Shown in pieces: positions 6,178 through 11,419 of a DNA stretch of 11,419 nt. Location: positions 1-11,419 of the forward strand of contig JAICTU010000298.1 of NCBI GenBank assembly GCA_025936205.1, written 5' to 3'. The notes beneath the pieces were generated by a model that was given only the letters and a program-made list of their open reading frames with translations, ran no database searches and was not told where the DNA came from. The first letter of the stretch is position 1. Every line of letters starts with the position of its first letter. Source of the stretch: Polyangiaceae bacterium. GTDB lineage: Bacteria; Myxococcota; Polyangia; Polyangiales; Polyangiaceae. Position numbers and translations under genes: made by a program.

Positions 6178-6894
6178 TTACGCCGCGATGCGCTGCACGC
6201 TCGCGAGCGCCACGATCGGGCGTTGCCGGTAGACGCCCGGAGGGACCTCGTAATGCCGCTTGAACGCCCGATTGAAGGCGAACTCTGATTCATACCCCAC
6301 GCGCCGCGCCACCTCCGCCAGCGCAGCGTCCGAGCCCTGCAGCAGAGCCGCGGCGACTTGCATCCGCCGCTGCGTGAGGTAGCGCATCGGGGAGAGCCCG
6401 AGCGCGCGCGCAAACTGCCGCGCGAACACCGGGCGCGAGAGCCCTACCGCGCGCGCCAGCAGCTCCACCGTCCAGCGCTTGGAGAGGTCGGAATTGAGCA
6501 GGGTGATGGCCTTTTCGATACGCGTATCGCGCAGCGGCCGGCCCCATCTGGGCAGGGGCACCGACGTGGAGCTGCGCGCCACGTACACGAGCAGACTGCG
6601 GAACAGAAAGGGAAGCAGCGCCGCGCTCTCGGCCTTGTCGAAATCGACTTCATCCGCGATCAGGCGCAACACGGCCGACAGCGCAGGCTGCCGCGCGATG
6701 GCATCGCGCGAGAACAGACGCGCCACTTTCCCCTGGCTGATCCGCAGAGAAACACCATCCGCGCCACCTGAAAATGTCGCCTCGACCAGCAGCTGAGGCT
6801 CAGCCTCCGGCGCGCGCGCGACCACGCGCAGGGCCGCACGGCCGCGCTCGACGTGCACCACCAGCCCCGGCAAGGAATCCATCTCCAGCGCCAT
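6178..6894 (-). CDS. AraC-family transcriptional regulator
   Basis: This is a 238-residue regulator with a C-terminal double helix-turn-helix of AraC/XylS type. The domain runs from RIEKAITLLNSDLSKRWTVE (125-144) through LLARAVGLSRPVFARQFARA (145-164) to VARRVGYESEFAFNRAFKRH (195-214) and ends YEVPPGVYRQ. The N-terminal 110 residues (LPGLVVHVERGRAALRVVAR at 8-27, later SRDAIARQPALSAVLRLIAD at 62-81) are shorter than the usual cupin sensor. They resemble an AraC group I recall from myxobacteria, so I do not regard the gene as truncated. I chose ATG at 6892-6894; another ATG lies four codons later, and the open frame upstream runs antisense through the ClpP-like gene and is not credible. It is transcribed away from the ClpP-like gene and just ahead of the ankyrin gene. 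The effector is unknown. Confidence 0.88.
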   Translation of the reverse strand: MALEMDSLPGLVVHVERGRAALRVVARAPEAEPQLLVEATFSGGADGVSLRISQGKVARLFSRDAIARQPALSAVLRLIADEVDFDKAESAALLPFLFRSLLVYVARSSTSVPLPRWGRPLRDTRIEKAITLLNSDLSKRWTVELLARAVGLSRPVFARQFARALGLSPMRYLTQRRMQVAAALLQGSDAALAEVARRVGYESEFAFNRAFKRHYEVPPGVYRQRPIVALASVQRIAA

Positions 6895-7023
6895 CTCCAC
6901 CACCGCAGTCTGCCCCGCGCAGCCGCGACCGTCCACCCGAGAGAGCCCTGGACAACGCTTCGAGACGACCAGACATGGCGCCGTGAGGGGCCGGCACCAC
7001 ACTGATCGGGCGAGCCCCTTGCC
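6895..7023. promoter_or_regulatory. Divergent intergenic region, AraC regulator / ClpP-like gene
   Basis: These 129 bases separate two divergently transcribed genes and must hold their promoters unless transcription starts inside a coding region. AraC regulators often act on an adjacent divergent gene, so an operator here is plausible. TGGACA (6951-6956) resembles a -35 box, but no good -10 sits at the right distance, and no direct-repeat operator was identified by eye. Confidence 0.35.
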
Positions 7024-7629
7024 ATGCCCATTCTCTCCCCTACCCCTCCGCCCCCCAGCTCCGAGAAAAACGCCAGCTCCGCTCTGGTCCGCGACCACCT
7101 GTTCGCGGCGCGCACCGTGCTCATCTTCGGCGAAGTCACGAGCGAGCTGGCGGAGAGCGTCTGCGCACAGCTGCTGGCCCTGGCGGAGCGCGGCAGCGAC
7201 CCGATCCGCGTGATCTTGCATTCCCCGGGCGGCCACGTCGAATCGGGAGACACGATCCACGACATGATCCGCTTCGTCGATCCGCTGGTGCACATCCTCG
7301 GCACGGGCTGGGTCGCCAGCGCCGGGGCGTTGATCTTCGCCGGAGCGCGACGCGAGCACCGCAAAGCACTGCCCAACACGCGCTTTCTGTTGCATCAACC
7401 GCTGGGCGGCGTCGGCGGCCCCGCCTCGGACGTCGAGATCGAGGCGCGGCAGATCCTGGCCATGCGTCAGCGCCTGAACACCATCTTCGCCGAAGCCACC
7501 GGACAGACCCTGGAGAAGATCACGCGCGACACCGAGCGCAACCACTGGATGAACGCGCGCGAGGCGTGCGACTACGGGCTGGTGGGCTCGATCGTGGGGA
7601 GCGCCGCCGAGTTCGGCTCGATTGGCTGA
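7024..7629 (+). CDS. ClpP-like serine protease subunit with Asn at the catalytic Asp position
   Basis: This 201-residue member of the ClpP fold matches ClpP end to end. It has the oxyanion segment [10 protein letters not shown] (67-76), the nucleophile Ser99 in [11 protein letters not shown], His124 in [13 protein letters not shown], and the handle/C-terminal part [19 protein letters not shown]. Counting from the His, the position of the triad Asp (Asp171 of E. coli ClpP, in TERD) is Asn173 here (DTERN). Classical ClpP forms a 14-subunit barrel fed by Clp/HSP100 ATPases; no such ATPase lies in this window. The N-terminus ([15 protein letters not shown]) is Pro/Ser-rich and lacks the usual propeptide look. 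The start is ATG 7024, the only plausible one, with a weak ribosome site. The stop lies in the first unit of a 15-bp tandem repeat, and the last 58 bases overlap the opposing kinase gene. It is probably a specialised or regulatory paralogue rather than the housekeeping clpP. Confidence 0.88.
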   Translation: MPILSPTPPPPSSEKNASSALVRDHLFAARTVLIFGEVTSELAESVCAQLLALAERGSDPIRVILHSPGGHVESGDTIHDMIRFVDPLVHILGTGWVASAGALIFAGARREHRKALPNTRFLLHQPLGGVGGPASDVEIEARQILAMRQRLNTIFAEATGQTLEKITRDTERNHWMNAREACDYGLVGSIVGSAAEFGSIG

Positions 7630-10121
7630 GGCTCGATTGGCTGAGGCTCGATTGGCTGAGGCTCGACAGCGGCGATCTCCTCCAGCAGACGCTCCAGCGG
7701 GAACGGCTTCTCCAGGATCGGACGACGGTAGAGCTCCTGCAGCCGGCCGAGGTCGGTGCCGACGCCGATACCCGTCATGAAAATGAAGCTGTTGCGATAG
7801 CGCGGATAGCGCTCGCAGACCTGGACGTAGAGCGCGTCGCCGGAGAGCTCGGGCATCCGCACGTCGGAGAGCACGACGTCGAAAGTGTCGCTGGCCAGCA
7901 GCTCGATCGCCCGTGCCCCGGCGTTGGTGACCCGCACGTCGTGGTGGGTGCTCAGCTGCTGCGCCAGCGCGCCCGCCAGCTGGACCTCGTCCTCGACCAC
8001 CAGCACGCGCCTGCGCCGCGCGGGTGCGTCCAGTGCCGGCACCCGCCCCTTCACGGGCGACTTGCCCGGCGCGAGCGAAGCGCGATCGACCGCCAGGCGT
8101 ACGGTGAAACGCGAGCCGCTGCAGCCCCCGGGCGCCGGCTCGAAGACAGGGCTGACCACCTCGATGCGGCCGCCGGCGCGCTCGACAATGTCACGGCTGA
8201 TCGACAAACCAAGCCCGGTGCCAACACCCGCCTCCTTGGTGGTGAAGAAGGGCGCCCAGATGCGCGTCAACTCTTCCGGCGCAATGCCGGTGCCGGTGTC
8301 GCTGACTTCAATTTCGATCTCGGCTCCGCGAGTGCGCGTGATCACATTGATGTGATGCTCGCGGCCTCCTTCGGCAGGAATGGCCTGCGCGGCATTCACC
8401 AGCAGGTTGACGATCACCTGTGCCAGCCGGCCTTGCTCGATGCGCGCCGGCGGGACCGGCTCCAGGTCGACCATCAGGCGCGCGCGATCCACGAGCTGGT
8501 TGCGCGTGAGCGTCAGCGCGCTCTGCACGGCGCGATTGACGTCGGCCGGCGGCGCGGAGCCGGTGCCCTGCCGGATGGGGCCGGAAAACAGCCGCAGATC
8601 GCGCACGATATCGGCGATGCGCTGCAGTGAGTCGCTCAGCTGCTGCACCAGCTTGCCAGCCTCGCGGCGCCCCGCTTCCGACGCGACGCCATCCTCGCCC
8701 TCCGGGTCGGCGAGCGAGCGGGCGAGGTGCTCCAGCCCGAGCATGAGGAAGGCCGCCGGGTTGTTGATCTCGTGCGCGACGCTGGCAGCGAGCCTGCCCA
8801 ACGTCGTGAGGCGGTCGGTCTGCACCAGCTGGAGCCGCGCCGCATGCTCGGCGCTGATATCCACCAGGATGCCCTCGATCCCGACCACGCGCTCGCGCTC
8901 GGTGAGCGCATAGATCTGAACGCTGGCCGTGAGCACGCCCTGCGCCCCCTGCCGGGTCAAGTTTGCCTCGTAGGCCGGGAGTGGAGCCCCGCGCCGAGCT
9001 GCTTGCAGCGCGTCGTCGAAGCTCTGCCGGTCCGCCTCGTCCGCGTGAGCCGCGCGCAGACAGTCCGGGTGCGCGCACGCGAACGACTGCGCGATGCCCA
9101 GCAACTGCTCGGCGCGCCGGTTGATGTACAACAGCTCACCGCTCTCCGCATCGAGCCGGAAGATCACCAGCGGCGCATTGTCGAGCAACGTGCGGTGCTG
9201 CTGCTCCAGCAGGCACAGGCGCGCCAGATACTCCGCTGCCTCGCGCTCCGCCGCGACGAAGTGCGAGATATCTCGCACCAGCATGTGCGCGGCGACCACC
9301 GGATCGTGCTCGACGCTGGTCACCGTGACCGCGACGGGGAGACCGACGGCTCCCCCCGTGCTGCGCAGGCGCGCGCGCACACTCCGTCCGCCTTCGCTCG
9401 CCGCGCTCACGTCCGCCAGGTCTTCGACCAGCTCCGCGAGCGGGAGCCCGATCAGCTCCGCCCGCGCGCGGCCGGTGAGGCGCGCGGCAGCGGCGTTGGC
9501 GTCCGTGATCTTGCCCTCGCGGCTCCAGGCTAGCAGCGCGTCGCCCGACGTCTCCAGGATCATGGCCAGCCGGCGCTCGCGGGCGGCGGCGAGAGAGCGG
9601 CGGAACTTGCTGCCGAACAGCGCGGCCACCTGCTCCAGGAGCTCCAGCGGGACCTGCGCCGCCACATCGATCTCGGCGAAGCAGACCACCAGCTTGGCCA
9701 AGATCGCTACCGAGTCCTCGCTCTGCGGATCCCGGATCGGCAGCGCCACGTAGGACAGGAAGCCGGACTGGGCCGTGATGCGATCGACCGCGTCGCCCAG
9801 CCGCGTGTCCCTGCAGATGCGCGGGCCGCCCGCCATCACGGTGCCACGCTGCGCAACGTCGGGCAGCGGATAGCGCGCGCCAAAGGGCGGCGCAGGTGTC
9901 GACGAGGCGCCCAGCGACAGCGCATACACCACCTGGTCCTCGCGCTCGGGCACCACCACCAGCAAGCGCCCGAGCGGAATGTGCTCAGCGAGCGCCGCCG
10001 CCAGCTCTTCAAAGGCGTCGCGCTGCAACAGATCGTCGTGCCGGGCCGCCGCGCGCAGCACCGCGTTGTGGGCGCGCAGGCGGTCCAACTCCGAGGCAAA
10101 ACCAGCGGGATCGCTGCTCAC
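7572..10121 (-). CDS. Soluble hybrid histidine kinase (GAF-like, PAS, PAS, HisKA, HATPase, REC)
   Basis: This is an 849-residue two-component sensor. Residues about 25-175 look like a GAF domain ([20 protein letters not shown] at 125-144). A PAS domain spans about 182-290 ([20 protein letters not shown] at 187-206) and a second about 305-425 ([20 protein letters not shown] at 312-331). The HisKA domain carries the phospho-accepting His450 in [13 protein letters not shown]. The ATPase has N576 (NLLVNAAQA), [10 protein letters not shown] (608-617), FFTTKE and [12 protein letters not shown] receiver domain follows with acidic residues 710-712, phospho-acceptor Asp753, Thr783 and Lys805. No transmembrane helix is present, so it senses an internal signal. 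A phosphorelay from His450 to Asp753 is expected; the next partner is not in the window. The start is GTG 10119-10121. The tail ends in PQPIE repeats from a 15-bp DNA repeat and overlaps the ClpP-like gene by 58 bases. Confidence 0.92.
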   Translation of the reverse strand: MSSDPAGFASELDRLRAHNAVLRAAARHDDLLQRDAFEELAAALAEHIPLGRLLVVVPEREDQVVYALSLGASSTPAPPFGARYPLPDVAQRGTVMAGGPRICRDTRLGDAVDRITAQSGFLSYVALPIRDPQSEDSVAILAKLVVCFAEIDVAAQVPLELLEQVAALFGSKFRRSLAAARERRLAMILETSGDALLAWSREGKITDANAAAARLTGRARAELIGLPLAELVEDLADVSAASEGGRSVRARLRSTGGAVGLPVAVTVTSVEHDPVVAAHMLVRDISHFVAAEREAAEYLARLCLLEQQHRTLLDNAPLVIFRLDAESGELLYINRRAEQLLGIAQSFACAHPDCLRAAHADEADRQSFDDALQAARRGAPLPAYEANLTRQGAQGVLTASVQIYALTERERVVGIEGILVDISAEHAARLQLVQTDRLTTLGRLAASVAHEINNPAAFLMLGLEHLARSLADPEGEDGVASEAGRREAGKLVQQLSDSLQRIADIVRDLRLFSGPIRQGTGSAPPADVNRAVQSALTLTRNQLVDRARLMVDLEPVPPARIEQGRLAQVIVNLLVNAAQAIPAEGGREHHINVITRTRGAEIEIEVSDTGTGIAPEELTRIWAPFFTTKEAGVGTGLGLSISRDIVERAGGRIEVVSPVFEPAPGGCSGSRFTVRLAVDRASLAPGKSPVKGRVPALDAPARRRRVLVVEDEVQLAGALAQQLSTHHDVRVTNAGARAIELLASDTFDVVLSDVRMPELSGDALYVQVCERYPRYRNSFIFMTGIGVGTDLGRLQELYRRPILEKPFPLERLLEEIAAVEPQPIEPQPIEPQPIEPNSAALPTIEPTSP
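7615..7666. repeat. 15-bp tandem repeat, about 3.5 copies
   Basis: GGCTCGATTGGCTGA occurs three times without mismatch at 7615-7629, 7630-7644 and 7645-7659, plus seven bases of a fourth. On the minus strand it encodes PQPIE units near the C-terminus of the hybrid kinase. On the plus strand the first copy supplies the last residues and TGA stop of the ClpP-like gene. Its length is a multiple of three, so copy-number change would leave the kinase in frame and the ClpP-like stop in place. Confidence 0.95.
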
Positions 10122-10182
10122 GTCGCAGTGACCCTACTCCACGGCACTCCCTGCAGCCAGCCCCGGACGGGTGACGTGGCAA

Positions 10183-11388
10183 TCAACGGCGCCTCAGCGA
10201 AAGCTCGAAGAAATTGCGGTTCCATTCCTGCCGGCAGGTGCGCTCCGGATCCGGCTCTTCCGCCCAACCACCGGAAAAATAGAATCGATCGTCGACAGTT
10301 GCGCCGGCATGGTACTCGATGCGCGGCATCGTGCCGTCGCTGTCGAGCCGGCTCCAGGTCTCGCCTTCGATGTCGAATGCCCAGATTTCATCGCTCGCGA
10401 GCGCCAGCTGGGGAAAGCCGACGCAGCTGGTCGTGGTCGGCAAATCGCCCCCGACGTGCAGCACATAGCGCTTGCCGTTGGGCGCCCGCACCACCCCCAT
10501 GCTGCCCTGATCGCGCACCGGGGTGATACCGCTCGGCAGCTGGCGGAAGGTGTTCGTGGCGATATCGTAGACCCAGAAGTCATCGATGCGCGCGAAACCC
10601 TCGGCGCCGAAGGCCAGGCCACCGTAGTAGTAGATCCTGCCGGCGCTCTCATCGAGCGCGACCGCGGGCTTGTAGCGCGGCGGCGGCACGTCCCCCTCCG
10701 GGGTGAGCTGCGTCCAGGTGCCGAGCGCCGGCTGGAACGCCCAGAGCTCGTTGTTCACCTCGAAGAAGCGGCTGATGCCCGCGAACATGTACATCGTACC
10801 GTCGAAGAACTCCGCCGTGCAACCGGAGCGCGCGCTGGGCCGCGCGCCCGCGGGCTCCAGCAAACTCCAGCGCCGGCTCGGCAGATCGAAGCGATACAAT
10901 CCGTCGTTCGCCACCAGCGAGGCGAAGAAGCCCGGGTCCAGCTCGAACAGGTAGTGCGCGCCACCGAACAGATACAGGCTGCCTCCGCGCGCGCCGTCCG
11001 CGGCGGTGCACGAGTACGACCAGCCGCTGGGTTGCTGGTCGCCGCGCTGCTCGAGCTCGCGCAGCGCGCCGCTGCGCGTGCGCAGCCGCCAAACGTCTTG
11101 TGGGAACGTGTTCGTCTGCGTCGTGAAGTCATCCACGACGCCGCGCGCGACATACACATTGCCATCCAGCGCCACCACGGAGTGGCCGCTGCGCTGGAGC
11201 GCCGTATCCTCCGCGATCGCGTCCACGTGCGCGACCAGGCCGTGCCTCAGCTCTGCTGCCGAAGCCCGCGTTGCCTGCTCGCCGCCCGCAGCTCCTCCGC
11301 AGCCGCTGGCGATCAGCCCCGCGATCCAGCACCCGTTCCCCAGCACCACTGACGACTCGATCCACGCTCGCCTCACCGACGTCGACAT
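10183..11388 (-). CDS. Kelch-repeat (beta-propeller) lipoprotein
   Basis: This is a 401-residue exported protein. The N-terminus is basic, then a hydrophobic stretch WIAGLIASGC gives a likely lipobox with Cys30 (I-A-S-G-C, slightly non-canonical). The rest is a run of about five to six Kelch-type blades with the usual GG/YxxD/W pattern: GGSLYLFGGAHYLFEL (135-150), LYRFDLPSRRWSLLEPAGAR (164-183), DGTMYMFAGISRFF (196-209) and NELWAFQPALGTWTQLTPEG (213-232). These continue with RIYYYGGLAFG (251-261), DFWVYDIATNTFRQLPSG (270-287) and EIWAFDIEGETWSRL (334-348). Such propellers bind proteins or carbohydrates; a few, as in galactose oxidase, are enzymes, but no catalytic residues are identifiable here. 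The start is ATG 11386-11388, five bases after GAGGAG. The gene lies 61 bases upstream of the hybrid kinase in the same direction, so it may share its transcript and could report on the envelope. That link is inference. Confidence 0.85.
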   Translation of the reverse strand: MSTSVRRAWIESSVVLGNGCWIAGLIASGCGGAAGGEQATRASAAELRHGLVAHVDAIAEDTALQRSGHSVVALDGNVYVARGVVDDFTTQTNTFPQDVWRLRTRSGALRELEQRGDQQPSGWSYSCTAADGARGGSLYLFGGAHYLFELDPGFFASLVANDGLYRFDLPSRRWSLLEPAGARPSARSGCTAEFFDGTMYMFAGISRFFEVNNELWAFQPALGTWTQLTPEGDVPPPRYKPAVALDESAGRIYYYGGLAFGAEGFARIDDFWVYDIATNTFRQLPSGITPVRDQGSMGVVRAPNGKRYVLHVGGDLPTTTSCVGFPQLALASDEIWAFDIEGETWSRLDSDGTMPRIEYHAGATVDDRFYFSGGWAEEPDPERTCRQEWNRNFFELSLRRR

Positions 11389-11393
11389 CAGAG

Positions 11394-11399
11394 CTCCTC
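11394..11399 (-). promoter_or_regulatory. Ribosome-binding site of the Kelch lipoprotein
   Basis: On the minus strand GAGGAG lies five bases before the ATG at 11386-11388. It is the clearest Shine-Dalgarno sequence seen in the window and fixes that start. Confidence 0.75.
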
Positions 11400-11419
11400 G
11401 TGTAGGGTCCCACCGGATG

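Noticed and set aside
6951..6980. Possible sigma-70 promoter starting at TGGACA
   Set aside because: The hexamer at the proper spacing is not a credible -10, and the lineage uses many alternative sigma factors.
6895..7545. N-terminal extension of the AraC regulator
   Set aside because: This would run antisense through most of the ClpP-like gene. Family length and content fit the start at 6894.
7566..8630. Plus-strand open frame of 354 codons
   Set aside because: It is antisense to the kinase C-terminal half, which has full domain evidence. The repeated [10 protein letters not shown] at its start is only the 15-bp repeat read in another frame.
10171..11352. Plus-strand open frame of 393 codons
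   Set aside because: It mirrors the Kelch gene. The minus strand has a ribosome site, signal peptide and blades, and this frame has none.

Overview
This is a GC-rich window with strong G/C bias at third codon positions. Its gene content resembles large soil delta-group bacteria (Myxococcota, perhaps Polyangia-like): a myxobacterial-type Ser/Thr protein kinase, a soluble hybrid histidine kinase, an ankyrin protein, a Kelch lipoprotein, a CXXCH lipoprotein and remnants of a lineage-typical ECF sigma factor. The organism call is inferred from gene style, not from a marker gene.

The left part (1-2734) is a graveyard. It holds one intact Y1 transposase related to REP-associated tyrosine transposases (130-882, minus). 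Next is a shredded IS481-family transposase (about 998-1399, plus). Then come two decayed neighbouring genes on the minus strand. One is an ECF sigma factor whose parts lie in three frames with an internal deletion (about 2128-2560). The other is a membrane protein with a jelly-roll-like domain, also spread over three frames (about 1625-2085). The first 129 bases carry no gene I can name.

The right part (2735-11388) is intact and densely coding. A Ser/Thr kinase (2735-3781, plus) converges on a CXXCH lipoprotein (3801-4655, minus), with two overlapping hairpins between their ends. An AraC-type regulator (6178-6894, minus) is followed after 9 bases by an ankyrin-repeat protein (4786-6168, minus), which looks like a two-gene operon. 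Divergent from the AraC gene is a ClpP-like serine protease (7024-7629, plus) in which the residue aligned with the catalytic Asp is Asn. Its 3' end overlaps by 58 bp the end of a large soluble GAF-PAS-PAS-HisKA-HATPase-REC hybrid kinase (7572-10121, minus). A 15-bp tandem repeat sits in that overlap. Upstream of the kinase gene and co-oriented is a Kelch-repeat lipoprotein (10183-11388, minus).

The intact genes read as signalling and envelope functions: two phospho-signalling proteins, a transcription factor, a protease-like protein and two surface lipoproteins. Nothing in the sequence proves they form one system. The best leads are the Asn-variant ClpP-like protein with its repeat-bearing convergent overlap, the uncharacterised CXXCH lipoprotein family, and the decayed sigma factor/membrane protein pair beside transposon debris.
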